Below are positions 21,230-34,300 of a DNA stretch of 64,000 nucleotides, piece by piece. The position numbers and the translations under genes are program-made. The DNA is from Penelope pileata. Taxonomy: Eukaryota; Chordata; Aves; Galliformes; Cracidae. Positions within the stretch are counted from its first letter, which is position 1. The number at the start of each line of letters is the position of its first letter. Under the pieces are notes generated by a model. That model made no database searches, was not told the DNA's origin, and saw only the letters and a list, made by a program, of their open reading frames with translations. Location of the stretch: assembly GCA_013396635.1 (NCBI GenBank), contig WBMW01003126.1, positions 254,306-318,305 on the forward strand. The letters run 5' to 3'.

Positions 21230-22939
21230 CTGGAGGAGTTGCCCAGTTTTTCAGTCTGTGCTTTTCTTCTGGGTCCCCCAGCCTCTCCAGCCAACACGCG
21301 TTTTGAAACTTGCTGCGAGCTCAGTTAAAATTCCAGACAATTAACTTAGCAGGGAGTTCTCTGGGATCAATAAGTGTGTGTGTGTCTAACCCTCGCTGAA
21401 TCAACAGAACGCAGCCAGAACACATTCCTGCTTTTTTAAACTAAAATCTCCTTGTTTTAAAAGCTGCTCAGGCTAGGATCTGTCACTTTGTGAAGAGGAC
21501 GAAATGAAGGAGCTGAACTGTCCTCTTCAAAGCTGCCTGTTTTCTGACCAGCATGGCTGTGTGCCATCTCCCCCAGCCGTCCCTCCAGGCTGGCAGCTGG
21601 AGGCTCATCCCGCCCCGCACAAGGTCTCGGCGTGTCTCAGCTGGTGAAATGTTTTCATTTTGATTCCCGTTTTCTTACCGATTTTGAGGAGGGGATGTTG
21701 CATGTGAAACGCTGGAAAAAAAAAAAAAATGGGAATTCGTGTGGACGCCTGCTGTTTTAATCAGGAGTCTGAAAAACAAAATCCCAGGGTCCTGGGACTT
21801 TCCTGTGGAGTTAATAAAAACCTTGAATGTTTCTTACAGTGGGTTTTCCCTGAGCTATTGGATACGTGCCGTAAGGGAAGGATTAGAAAAGTCCTTAATT
21901 TAAGTATCTCATTTAAGCAGTAATGGCTTTAAGATTGAAAATAACTTGCTGGAGTTGTGCTTAGTTTCTGTTCTAGAGCGGGCAGCAAAAGTCTACATGG
22001 AATGCTGCATTCCTCAGGGCAAGCTTCAGAAAAGATACACAGTTTGCCCATTACCTGAAAATATCTACGCCAACTTTTAAGGTGGTTAAGAAACGTGTTA
22101 TGGCATGGAAGTAGTCTGGAGTGGCGTTCCTCAGTCCTGTGCATTTTCCTGCTGGATTGGAGCGATGTGAAATAAATCTTTACCTAGGGGATGGAGGTCA
22201 GGAGAAACGTGCTCCTGTTAATTTGTTGTGCCCGACAGCCTGTCATTGTGGCTGCAGACAGGGAGGCATGGACGTGTTCGCTGTTCTCACCAGAGCAGCA
22301 GGCATTTCAGAGCCTGGAGTCCCTACCTGAAAAAAAGTGATTATTTATTTCAAGTGCTGGTGTTTCAGCAGTGGTAGTGTCCGGAGCATCTCCGTGGGAG
22401 GTGCTGCTGGGTAGGGCAATCTGGGCATTTTATTCCAAAAATCTGCTGAGATTCTGATGTAGGAGTTGATTGTTCATCCTTGTGCAGGACCTTGTGGGTG
22501 ACAGAACCTGCTTCCTGGATGCTGTGTGCAGGTAGCTGCCTCGAACAGACTGGTTTGTAAACAGCAGCATCTTCATGCTGCAAACATTTCTGCGTTCTCG
22601 TGTGAGTCGGTGCCCTGGACGCTGGTGGAGCTGCGTGCAGCCATCGTTGCGCAGTGTTTGAAGGCTGGGTCCCAGTTCATTTTGAAAATTTCCATAGTTT
22701 TTTTTTTTTTTTTGCATGTGTGTGGAAGAATCTCTCATCTCTGTTCTTGGGGGAACGTTGAAATAAGCTGTTTTGCGTTATATCTGAAGGGCTGTTTAAT
22801 CTTTGCAAGATTTAACTTCTGTTCCTTAGCTTCCATGGAAACTCTAAGGAAAGAGGGATCTGACCACATGTGATAGAAGTGTTTCTCCGTTAGCAAATGA
22901 GCATCTTGAATCCGCTCCAAATTTGTGCAGCAGAAAGTT

Positions 22940-23300
22940 CATAAATCTTGACGCCGTGCTTCTGTGCTCACGAGAGTGGAAATTGCTCCAAGTGCAGAAG
23001 AGGCCGCATTGCTCGTGCTGGGGGTTTTGAAGGTGTGCAAGCGTGCGTGTGTGTGAGAATATCCCGAGGCGAAAAGCATCGCCGTTACCCACTGTGTTTT
23101 TGTACGCGTAGGAAAAGGCCAATAGTCATTATAGTTAGGCTCCTGCAAATTAATTGGACATTGGTTATGGATCAGTGGACTTCAAAGAGGGCAACCCCCG
23201 AAGATCTCGGGCATTAACTCGCAGCTTCCGAAACCGACACTAACGTGGCTGTGAGCGCGGCTAAATCTTTCATTAACCTTCTTCTGACACACTGGGACTG
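22940..23300. promoter_or_regulatory. Candidate intronic regulatory block with a CCAAT cluster
   Basis: Three CCAAT-type sites fall within about 45 bp: CCAAT at 23,119-23,123 and inverted ATTGG at 23,153-23,157 and 23,160-23,164. They are interleaved with AAATTAATTGG, a homeodomain-type site. A TACGCGTA palindrome lies at 23,103-23,110 and a TTCAAAG TCF-like site near 23,179. The block is richer in CpG than the surrounding intron and is free of repeats. Regulatory function is inferred only. Confidence 0.3.
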
Positions 23301-25215
23301 GGCTTTTCAGATATGAGGAACAGAAATTAAACCTGTGCCTCAGAACTGCCCTGCAGCCTGGTTTCCCGGCACTCCAATAAAACAGATGTGTTTTAAAAAT
23401 TTGGAAACTCGGCGCACGGTGCCAAACCATCACATCACAGTTGTGTCTGTTGTCTGTGTGGGTTTCTTCTGTTGCCTCTTTAGCTTTGCACCAGAAGGGT
23501 TTCCCCTCCCACTCCCAAACACCTGCATGCCCAGGGCTTTGGGAGCAGCGCTTGCCTTTGGTTTCCATGGTGGAAGTTGAGAAGACCGCACGGTGTTAGG
23601 CGTGAGCAGCTCTGCCTTCTTCTGAAAGCCAAGCGACGCGGTTGGCGTTGGTTCTGCCAACCCATTTGTTTTGTTTGACCTGTGGCTTGAAGTACAGTGT
23701 GTGTCAAAAGTGAAACCTGGAGGAGGGTGAGGAAAGGGCCGGTGGTGGTAGGTGAAGGTTCCTATTGTTAGACATCGAGAAAGGGGAATTTGATAGGCAC
23801 CGATAGAGAAATTTGCAAACAGAAGCTTTAATTAAACTGCCTTTTTGATTTTTTAAGAAAGCTGGCTCCATGTTCTTAGTTTTTGCTTCCACGGTGCTGA
23901 GCTGACCAAGCTCACAGCTTTTCCCAGGCGCTGATGGTGCAGGTGGAAAGGCTGCATGCTGCCAGCAGGGTCCCTGCGCTGGTGCCCACGTGCTGCAGCC
24001 GTCCTGGGCACACAGGAGCAGCTCTCCCCGTGACACAGTGTTCTTCTTCACAGCAGTGCATCGAGCAAGCAGAGGAACAGCTGAGGGAGGCTCTAGCGGG
24101 ATGCAACACCTCTAAGTCTGAGGCTCGTTCCAAACCTCAGTGAGTAATGCTGGATTGCAGGAGAGACGAGCAGCAGAGCCCGGTTCAGGGCAGGTGTGGG
24201 ATCTCTGCTGCTTACGTTGCATCAGCAGGCCGACAGTCACAGGTTTGGCCTGCATCAGGAAGGAGCTGGAATTTAGCTGGCAGACTTAATGTTGAGGCTT
24301 CCTGCTTTGTTAACAATTAAATATTAAATTGCTTCTCACTCAAAACGATGTGGTGAAGGAGTTGGTGGTAATTGTGCCGAGTGAGCGGAAGGCTCAAGCT
24401 GCAAAGTCACAGCGGCCGGTGCAGACAATTCCAGGTGCGTGCTGCTGTATTACCCACTCCTCTTTTAGCTGAAGGATGCACATGCATCTTTGAGCTGGGC
24501 TACTGGAGCGTCAGGAGACATCATCTACTTGGAGAAGCTGCTAATTAATATTGTACCTGTATGTAGCAGCGGAAGGAAGAGCGTTGGCCTCCGTCTGATA
24601 GCATGGGGCGCAGGCTGGCTGCCAGGGGAGCTTGCATCTGACCCAGAGCAGCACATTCAGGCACTGCCAGTGACCACAGGATGGAACACGGGGCTCTGAA
24701 TAGACAGACGGTCACGTTTAAGGATGAAGTAGCAAAAGCAACCAAAAGTGCTGTCCTCCACCTCTGTGTGACTCGAATGGCATCTCCGATCACTTGCTCT
24801 GTCATTGTTTTCCCTTCTGCCTCCTTGATCTCGTTTAGTGCTGTGTGTCATGCTCATGCAGTTTAGCAAGCACTGCTGATGCCCCAGTGGTATTTCCTTG
24901 ATAAGTGATGCTGCACTTGGCCTGGAAACATTGACAGGCATTTCCATTTCTTAATGTGTTTAAAGTTTTGGTGGCTGGGGATAAGTCTACCAGAGAAACC
25001 ACCTCTTCCAGTCTGCAAGAACAGAATTGTTGGAGGTCCTGATGGCAGCAGTTCTGTATAATGGGCAGAGGGGCTGGGTGTGGAGCAGCGGGCACATGGC
25101 TGCTGCCTCAGGGCCCGTGGGGCTCCTTGGGTTGTGTGGGGTCTGTGGGATGCCAGGGCCAGTCCTTGTGTCCCATTTCAAATAACTTTAACTCTTACAT
25201 TAACAGCCCCTAAAC

Positions 25216-25233
25216 TTTTTTTTTTTTTTTTTT
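25216..25233 (+). repeat. Poly(T) run
   Basis: Eighteen consecutive T. No poly(A) retrocopy is recognisable next to it on the minus strand. Confidence 0.9.
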
Positions 25234-26064
25234 CCGCTGTTGTGACCCTGCATTTCTGGTAATAATTTTGTGCAAGTTGAAGTCGTAGCTAATGACTTGG
25301 CTTGAGTTAAAACTGCTGGGCCTGTAACACCGCTTGTAATCGTTACAGTCCGCAGCCCTGTGCAGAGCAGTGGCTGTTTCCAAATTAAAGTTGTAGCAGA
25401 ATTGTTTGGGTTCTGCACTGTTCTTGGGAGAAGTTACTGGTTGTAATGGGGGAGGTAGGGTCTGATGCTAATAGCAGTGAGTGGTAATTTTATGACTTGA
25501 GAGCTGTAAGATACACGAGACAAAGAGGGATTGTGTTTTTGTACAGAAGTTACCCCAGCTTTTTTAAATACACTGTTAAGCTGATGTAACTTCTGCATGG
25601 AAATGCTTACATTAACAGTGTAAAGTATTTATACTGGCATTTGCCAAGTTTGAAAATGGGTTTTATTTGAACAAGAATACCTTTTGTGCCCACAGCTTTA
25701 CCTCTACACAAATCAAGATGAAGAAGTGTTGTATTTGTTGTTTGGTTATGGATCAGCAGTTGGCTTCTTTGTGAAGACAGGTAGTTAAGCTTTTAGCACT
25801 CTTTTGATAAATGAGTAGCACTTTCTCCCCTCCTCCAGCTATTTCATTTTGTTGTGATTGAGTCTTATTTGGATCACAAACCCTTTTCTTTTAAAATATC
25901 AAAATTGCTGTGATCATGTCAAACCACTTCTGGACTGGTTTGATTATTCAGGTGTTCGTGGGTAGTCACCCACACGGCAAACGCATACTGGGCTACGTCA
26001 GGGGAGAGTGGGGGGTCGAGGGGATTTTCTGGTGAGGCCATACAGGGCGTGCTGGGTTCAGGCT

Positions 26065-26160
26065 GGCTCAGGTTGGACATCAGGGGAAAAAAATCTTCCC
26101 AAGGACTGTGTGGAAACCCAGAAACAGGCCAGCAGAGGGGAGGGGATCTCCGTCTCAGGA
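26065..26160 (+). mobile_element. Diverged CR1 fragment
   Basis: TCAGGTTGGACATCAGG followed by an A-rich AAATCTT block, then a degraded ACAGGCCAGCAGAGGGG stretch, follows the order of the CR1 3' region (TTAGATTGGATATTAGG, AAAATTCTT, ACAGGCTGCCCAGAGAGG). It is strongly diverged and both ends are uncertain. Confidence 0.45.
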
Positions 26161-27650
26161 GAGCATCATGGCTCAGTGGGACAAAGCCAGGCTCACCCAG
26201 CCCGGCGTTGGCTGTGGAGAGATGGAGCCCCTTCAACCCCCACCTCTGGAGCTCTGAAACCATGAGGGATGCAGGCAGCAGGCTTCCTGGCTAGAAAAGT
26301 CTTGACTTTCATGTATTTGGCCTGATTTAAAAAACGAAAAAAAAAGTTTTGCTTTATCTTGACTAATTTTCTAAACAGTTTAATTTTCCATTTTCCATGT
26401 GTACTTACAATGGTGACACAAACGATGAAATACTGTGTTTTGAGAAGGAGGCTGGGAGTCAGACTGGTTTGAGTTCTGCTCAGTTGGGAAGGAACTGGGT
26501 ACAAGGAAGAGGAATGAGAAGTGGCTGAGCCCCGGGAAGCAGAGGAGCGTGCCCAGGAGGGGAGCCACGTGGTACACCTGGGGTTTGATCTGCAGCCCAG
26601 CTTCAGCTTGGCTTTATGTTTTAAGAGTTTCTTTGTTGTCGCTGTAATGGGCTAATCCCTTGAATAATTGGTTACTATTGGACGTTTTAAAAATGACTGC
26701 CTCTTGAATTTGTTCTCTTTAATAGTCCTGGATTTATAGTCCTTTCGTTAATAATCCTGGATTTATTAACAGTTGGGACAGAGTGTGAAATCCTGTTACA
26801 CCAAGCTTCCTTGGTGGGAAAAGGACTGAGGAAGATGCAGGAGTGCTGGGGGAGCACATGGTGGCCTCGTGTCCTGGTGGAGCTGTCACCTTTCCCACCG
26901 ATGACCAAAACACTTGAAAACTTCTGTTTCCACATGGCCCACCCCCATCCTTGCCCAGCTGAGCCCCACGAGAAGTGCTCCATGCCTGCTGCATCTCACC
27001 ACCGGCTGCTGGAGCATGCTGCCGTGCATCCATCCCCAGGTGTGGGGTTCAGAAAGTGCCCCCAGAGTTACAGAGCCATGGAGGAATCTGCTTCCAGACG
27101 TGACTGTATGCGCAGTGCAGAAAATTGCTATTTAATAACTCGGAACAGAGGTGCTCGTATCCTAAATCAGTTCCTGGAAATATCATTGGATTATTAGGCT
27201 CATCCTCAAATCCATTAAGCAAATTACTGTTAATCAGTCAAATAAAAGAAGAAAGATCTTTTGCAAGGCCCTGCCTTTTGAGCCGCGTGGAGAAGCTGTA
27301 GTAATATTTTAATTTTCTGTCTGTCAGTGAATGTATTCAATCACTTCACTTCCTTGTGGAGGATTGGAAATTAGAAACTGAGGTTAATTATCTGCATTAA
27401 ATGAAATATGTGAAGACCACAAAAGCAAAAACCTTCACAATTCGGTATGGTCTGTTAAGCTAGGCAGACTGTTTCAGAAGGAGAGGGGTGATTTTTTTCC
27501 TTGTTTTGTTCCATTTGAAGGGTTTTCGTCACAGTAATTGAAATGATTAAAAAGTCAAATTGCTTGCGAGTGTAATTCCAAGCATCTCTGAGAAGATGTG
27601 GCACAGGGCGAAGAGTCGCAGCAGTGTGGCAGCAGGCAAAGGATTTGTGC

Positions 27651-27760
27651 GGCCTTATCAGGCCTTGTCGGGCCTTGCTGGGCCTTGTTGGGTCTTGCTT
27701 GGCCTTGTTGGGCCTTGTCAGGCCTTGCTGGGTGTTGTCAGGCCTTGCTGGGCCTTGCCA
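27651..27760 (+). repeat. Minisatellite, 11 units of 10 bp (GGCCTTGYYG)
   Basis: Eleven perfectly phased 10-bp units occupy these 110 bases, for example GGCCTTGTCG, GGCCTTGCTG, GGCCTTGTTG and GGTCTTGCTT. Variation is confined mainly to positions 3, 4 and 7 to 10 of the unit. The array lies deep in AXIN1 intron 2, with unique sequence on both sides. It gives rise to repetitive open frames, which have no other meaning. Confidence 0.95.
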
Positions 27761-30700
27761 AGAGTGCGGCCTGGCCCGCTTGGTGCCAGTGCCGTAAGGG
27801 TGAGGCTGCTTGGTTGCCGGTGTTCATTATTGATCTCTTCCATGACAAAGGCCTGTCCTAACGCTGCTGCTTGTTTAGTGGCTGCAATTTGAAAGTTAAA
27901 CAATGCTGAGGGAGAGCTATGCTTCTGAGGAAATCAGATATGAAACGATTCCCGTGAATCTGAGCAAATCAGATATAAAATAATTCCAACGCCGTGAGTC
28001 CTAATGCCGGTGATTAGCTCCTTACTGCCTGCTCTGCTTGGGAGTGCAGCTGTGTAACACTGGAATCTCCAATAGTGATGAATGTTTTGCAAGCACCCCC
28101 TCACAGCACTCAGCAGCTCCTGGGGGCATTTGGTTGTTGGGAGGCTCAGAGGGTTCTGCCATTGCAGCATGCACGTGGCTTGGGTTTGTGCTGCTTCGGG
28201 AGACGTTTTTGTTGCTGGTGGAGGTGTGTGGTGCTCATGGAACAGCAGGAAGCTTTACAGCATGGTGGTCAGCACCTGGAGGTTCCCTTTTGCCATGTAT
28301 TTCAAGTGCTTTTCTTGGAGTCACGCTCAGGAATGGAATCGTAGCAGGTCACGCTTGTGCGTGAAAGCAAAGCCGTCATTACTCACAGGCCTGGTGCAGG
28401 GTCTTCTCTGTTGTAAGGCATGATGAATTTAAGTAGAACTGCTGCAGTTTTAAGTCAGATTATCCAAATTCTGTAAAACCTACATGGAGATTGGATTTTA
28501 CCTTTGAAGACTCCAGTGTGCAATTTTCTGGTAAGATCTGGAATTATTTGGTCCCGTTGCCCCCAACGATACAGCTGCCTTTACAGTACCAGCTTTTAGA
28601 GTGTGTTTGGTTTATTTTGATCAAAACCAGTTAGAGGTGAGGAAAAAAATCCCTTTGAAATGCCCCACTGAGCTGGTTAGCACCAGGACCTTGTGTTGGT
28701 CCCTGCACTTAATTCCAGAGCTAATGACCAGAACCTCCTGGGTCTTATTTTTCCTTCTGTCCCCACATGGACAGAGGGAGTTGGTCCTCTCCCTCTTCCA
28801 TTTTCCTTTTTGGTTTCTCTTTTTTCTGTAGGTTTAGTTCTTTGTCATTTTGTCTCCAGTGTTCAGCCCACTGCTAGCGCTGGAAGAAGGAGAGCAGTAG
28901 GTGTGGGGAGGTGGAATTGCATTTTTTTTTCCAGCAACCCACATTTAGAGTGGCTTAGCTGTACTGGAAAACCATGCCTTTTGCATTCAACAGATGTACC
29001 CTTTTGAATCATAAATTTTGGTCTTTTTCTTGGCTGGCAATCAGCTGTACAGGCTGGGCGAGACTTATCTGGAAGAGTGGCTTCCTTGTTCTGCTGTTGC
29101 TGCCAGCCCCGTGCGTGTGCTGGCTTTGGGAGCTCTGGCCAGCACGTGTGTTCCTGTGGGATTGGTTGTTTGATGGCTGAGAACCTCTCTGGGTTTTCAT
29201 AAGGGAAGTGCAAGTCAGCCAAGTGCAACGGGGCTCCTGGGGGGTGCCAGGTAGGGTGCAGGAGGAGCTGCACATGGCTGTACCCTGCCAGGGCTCCTGG
29301 CTTTGAGTAACGTTACCCTGGATGTCCTTAATGGAGGTAAAAGCTGTAAAACTGTTTGGCACCAGGCACCCAAATGGATGCTGGGACGAAGTGATTGTTG
29401 CCCTCAAAGATCCCAAAAGAGGAATCAACAAATAGAAATTATTCTATTAGCAGGGGCAAAGTTCACAGGTTAACCATCGTGTCAAATCAATGAAATACAG
29501 CCTTGATCTCCTGCACAAGGGCTTTATTGTGCAGAAATAAGAGTGTCCAAGCAAAGACATCAAGTTCTTGCGCTGTAACATTGAGCGTCTTGAAGAAAAA
29601 GAAGCTCTGTGCAGGCTGCAGCATGAAGTGCCTCCATTGGACACCAGCTTCGTTCCTGCTTCAAAAGATTGTAGAGTGACCTCGGAACCTTCCTGCTCTC
29701 CTTATGGCCAGACCCAGACTGAATTTCCACAGGGCATGGTTGTTTTTTTTTTGTTTTTTAATTTTATTTTATTTTTGTAATAAAAAATTTAGGCCTTTTG
29801 CTAAGAAGGCTTGTCTTTGTACTTCTAACTCAGTCCATGTGACTGTCATAGCATTTATTTTCTTAGGAAATGAAAAATGCTCCTTCTTGAGCAAAGCCAC
29901 AGAACGAAGCTGGCAGGCTCAGGTGTGTGCAGCGTGTGCCTTCTGCTGGTCTGCAGGCACCAGGCTGGGGCCATCACCCCTTGGACCTTGGTTGCTTGGT
30001 CCTGCTCTCTGCCAGGGGAAAAAAAAAAAAATAGCAAAGGAGGACTTGTTTGTTGTGGAAGTATTTGCATTTAATGTGTCTTTGAATGTCTGCACACTCA
30101 GGGAAACTTTGTTTTCTTCTCTTGGGAAAAGCTGCTTTGGAAAGGCTCCTGCTTCAAGATGGGTCAGGGCTAGAAAAAACAGATGAGCCGGAAACCAGAT
30201 GGAAATGGGCAGCAAAGGACCTGCACGTGTGTCACCATAGTGTGGGATTTGTCACGCTGTGAAGTAGCGTTGTGGTTTTCCCCTGGAGGTGTGTGCAGGG
30301 AAGTGTGTGCCTTGGGGTGCTGTGAGCGCTGCTGCCGGGGAAGGCAGAGCATCCTGCTGGCCCTGCCCTCGGCACTGGTGGTGGCTTTGGTTCTTCCCAG
30401 CATGGACTGGAGGAGCCTGCTCAAACTGATCCGCAGACTTGTCTCCTTCTGAAGAGAGGGAGCTTTCCAAATGGGCATGGGAGAACTTTCCTTCTGCAGT
30501 CCTTGAGATAACAGGTCGTGCAGCTTCACCCAGCGATTCTTGCACAATAACTTGTGGTCAGGCTGCAGTGTCTATTTTAGAAAGGCATCCAAGTGATGGG
30601 AGGTCACGCAGCGTTTTGTTATCTGCTCCTGTGGTTAGGTACTCTCACTGCCAGCAGCACGTTCCCTAATGCTCCCTTCAGGTTTTTGCAGCTGGAATTT

Positions 30701-33647
30701 CTGCAACTTCAATTTCTAGCTGCTGGCTTTTAGAATGCCTTTGCTCACTTAGAGACTCCAAATACCTTTGCACATTGGAGGAAGCCTGCTGCACGGGTGT
30801 GAATGCTCTCCTTCGGTGGCAGAAGCTTTGTTACGGAAGGCCCTTTGGTTTTATTAGACTTTTCAACCCTCCAGTCGACTGTTAAACAAGCTGTAGCTTG
30901 TCGTGGTTGACAAACCTTACTGCAGGTCTCAGACCTAACCTACCAGTTTAAAAGGCAGTGTTCTTTTGTGTGCGGGTTTCTGGGTGGGGACCATTGGCTT
31001 CTAAGGGAAGTTAACTCTCTTTCCCCCTCCCACCTCAAATAAATTAAGTTTTGTGTTAACTGTTCCGTCACTTCCAAACACCAAAAGGAAATGTCAGCCT
31101 GTGGGTTAGGACCTGAACTTTCTGCTGCCCGAAGTGCTCTGCTGAGCACCGAGAGGGCAAGGGGATGGGAATGTGGAATAGCAAACAAACAAAAAACAGC
31201 TGCACGATTAGCAACTGAAGATAAATTGTAGAAAGTTTTTTAGAATGATTCATCTGCAATTATTCAAAACCAAGTTGAATTTATTCTTAAGCTTTGGAGA
31301 AGAATTCTTGCACGCCTGGCGCTTGCCGTCTCTGCTGTTTGTGCACCTGAGCAAATGCCTGTCTCAGCAGTTTGTTGGTGGGGAGCGCTCCAGATCTAAA
31401 TCCCTTCAAAGGTAAACCCAGCACACCTTTGTCTCTGCCGGGGTTTCTGCCTTCAAAGCTCCAGCCAGTGAGGTCGAACCCGTCGTAGGGCTGGGACAGG
31501 CGGGGTGCCGAGCTTCGCGCCGTTTTAAGAGCTGCTTCATGCAGATGTGCTCTCTGTAGGGTTCTTTGTGCAGTCCCTCCAGCATGCAGCAGCCTGGCAG
31601 CCGCCTCTTGCACTGATGTTGGGAGCGTTGCAGTGTGTTCCTCGTGGCGTGTCGTTGCAGACCCGCTGCTGCCTGCCCAACCAGGCACAAGTTGGTGGTT
31701 TATTTCCAGCCCTGTTTTCCAGGGGAGCTAGCCTGCACCCAGAGGCCTTTCCCAACGCTTCTCTTCCTGACTGCCAAGCAGTTGGAAACGTGCTGTGCTG
31801 AACTGGCTGCAATCTGTTCAGGGCAGTTGTTGTTTTTGTGGTCGCGCGATGCTCCGCCAGCCCCGATAGCATCCCCAGGGCAGGGCTGCTCTTGGGGCCG
31901 GGAGGGCAGCTCACCCTGCTGGGTCCCGCTGCAGTGGGTGTCCCTGCAGAGCAGTGCCTGCCATTCCATCACACCCGGGGCCCTTCCCTGCAGCGGGAGG
32001 CCCGGTGTGGGTGCACCGCAGAGCGGGGTGCTGGGCTCGCTGCAGCCCCAGCCTTGCTAAGCCTGGCAGCTCACATCTGCAGTTGTAGTCAAGAGCTCAA
32101 GGACGTTTTTCTGATCCTGCAGCAATCTTGGCAGAGCAGCCAGCTGGCCCCATCTTGATCTATTTTCCTTTCTTGATGCAGTGTTGGAGCTCTCCTCCTT
32201 GGGAGCCGGCTATCCCTTACGAACATCGCTGGCTTGTGTTTGTGCTCCAGGGCCAGGTGACGTGGCCTGTTGGAGCTGATATCCCACCACTTACAGGGAA
32301 GGTGCTGGCCTTGCAGTCCTCCAGTGCCTTCCCACAGCTCTTCCCCATGCTCAGAAGGGGGGGGTGCATCCCACAGCTGGATTCGCCCCCCCAAAGTACA
32401 TTTGGGAGTCAGCAGCTGCTTGGGCTCAGTGAGGTCATCCGAGTTTTGGTCCCTGATGGCGATGCCCTGAGTCTGCAAGGCCTGCTCTCTTTTTCACCTC
32501 ACATAGGTTCTCCTCTTTGGAGCCATCAACCACGTTGCCAGCAGTCAAGCTACAAGCAACCCTTTTTCCTCGGTAATTGCTGTCTGTGGCTTGGCACCAG
32601 CGATGCCAGAAACCCTCCCAGGTTGCCCATCTCGGGCTGTGGACTGGGGCCTAGTGTGTTGCCTCAGGTGGTGTGGAGCAGGATAATCCTCTCATTTCCC
32701 AGCTTTGGAAATCATCCTGGAAGCCTGAGCTGAAGAAAGAGGGTGGGACTGAAGCCAAACCTCTTGTTCCAGATGGGACAGTAGTGGCAGGAACACCTAT
32801 TGTCCACAGAGGTGTTGCCAAGCCACAGATAGCAATTAGCAGGGAAAGAAAACTGTGCTTCCTTTAACATTTGAATTTTATAAATAGTTTTGCTTTTCAA
32901 ATTAAATATATGTACACTGATATGCCAAGTAGGCAAAGTCAGGATTGTAGAAGCAAGCATCTGGAGTCTTATAAACTTGTGTAGTTAGCAAGTAAATGGA
33001 ACCAGCAGGTTTGTCACGTGGAATCATGTTCAGTCCTGAGCTGTGAAAAGGATCTATAACATCCTCAGCCTTGGGTGTCCAGGGCTGGTGAAACAGGCAG
33101 AGAGGTCTCTTTCTAATCACATTGCTGCCAATGCAGTTTTGGTGGGAATGGTTTGAAAATAAAATTTCTGTCCTTTTTAGGATCATCTCTAAGTGTTAGA
33201 GGTCTAAACGATGTGTTAGATAGCAGTCCTCCCCTCCAGGCCCTGGAAGGGTTTACCCTGGCCTTGCCAGCTCCCCCTCCCCACCTGAGGTTTGTGTCTG
33301 TGCAGGGATGCTGGACTTCACCGCTTGCTCAGTTTGTGGGAGGGCATTCTGGGAGTGGATTTGCAAACGGAAAACAGGGTTTCAGAGATCTGCCTGTCCA
33401 AAGAAATCAGCTAAACCTATGTCAGCCCCCAAAGTCCAGAGGGGTCACTGCAAACTCTGGGCCCCAGGGCACCACGGTGCTGGGACATGGAGTATCACAA
33501 ACCCCGCTCACAGGTGCCATGGGGCCTTCCAGCTTTTTGTTATTAGGACATGGGCAGTAAGGGACCGAACACCTGCTTGGAAGTTGAGTGTTTCGTATTT
33601 ACAGCATGCAGGTAAGAGTAAAATGGATTAATCGGTCTGCTTTGTTG

Positions 33648-33893
33648 CTGAGGACTGGAACACCTCTCCTATGGGGACACGCTGGGGCTGTGCAGCCTGG
33701 AGAAGGCTCTGGGGAGACCTCGCTGTAGCCTTCCAGTACTTAAATGGAGCTGATGAGGGAGAGTGACTTGTTACATGGTCTGATAGTGATAGGACAAGGG
33801 GGAATGGTTTTAAAGTGGAAGAGGGGAGATTTAGGTGAGATGTTGGGAGGAAATCCTTTACTCAGAGGTGGTGAGGCCCCAGCACAGGTCAGA
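33648..33893 (+). mobile_element. CR1 LINE fragment (3' region)
   Basis: The sequence is a clear CR1 copy: ACACCTCTCCTATGGGGACA, GGGGCTGTGCAGCCTGGAGAA, GCCTTCCAGTACTTAAATGG, GATAGGACAAGGGGGAATGG, TTTTAAAGTGGAAGAGGGGA, and a GGTGGTGAGGC block in the expected order. It lies on the plus strand, like AXIN1. Confidence 0.92.
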
Positions 33894-34224
33894 GTGCCCT
33901 CTGAGTCCCAGCGAAGTGCCTGCCTAGCTCTGTGCTATCCGTCCTGCCTCCAGCTTCCCATGCAGGCTGAGCAAGCAGGCGTCGTTCCTTGTAGAGAAGT
34001 GCATGAAAGCTCATCCCCTTCCCTTTTCGAGCCCATCGTTGGCTTTCCTGGCGTTAACCCTCCCTCCTTGCTCTCCCATCGGTCCCTCTGACGCAAGATC
34101 AGGAAAGGCTGTTCCAGTGCCTCGCCACAGCTGATGATAACTCCACTTCTCACACCACATCTCTGAAAATAGCAGTGCTCTCAGGACGTCAGCCACGGCC
34201 ACCTTGCACGGCGCTGACAGCCCT

Positions 34225-34300
34225 TGGGCTCCAGCAGGAGGCTGGACTGCCCTGGGCCTTGGAGGAGGCCCCTTCCGACCGGTGCTTCTGTGAGTTTAGT
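34225..34300 (+). mobile_element. CR1 3' tail fragment
   Basis: GGCTGGACTGCCCTGGGCC, GAGGAGGCCCCTTCCGACC and TTCTGTGAG correspond to the last 70 or so bases of CR1, ending in the ATTCTGTGA-type tail. It is in the same orientation as the fragment ending at 33,893. The two may be one insertion whose middle has been replaced or has decayed. Confidence 0.6.

Noticed and set aside
27560..27892. Repetitive Gly/Leu/Ala-rich protein
   Set aside because: It is the translation of the 10-bp minisatellite at 27,651-27,760.
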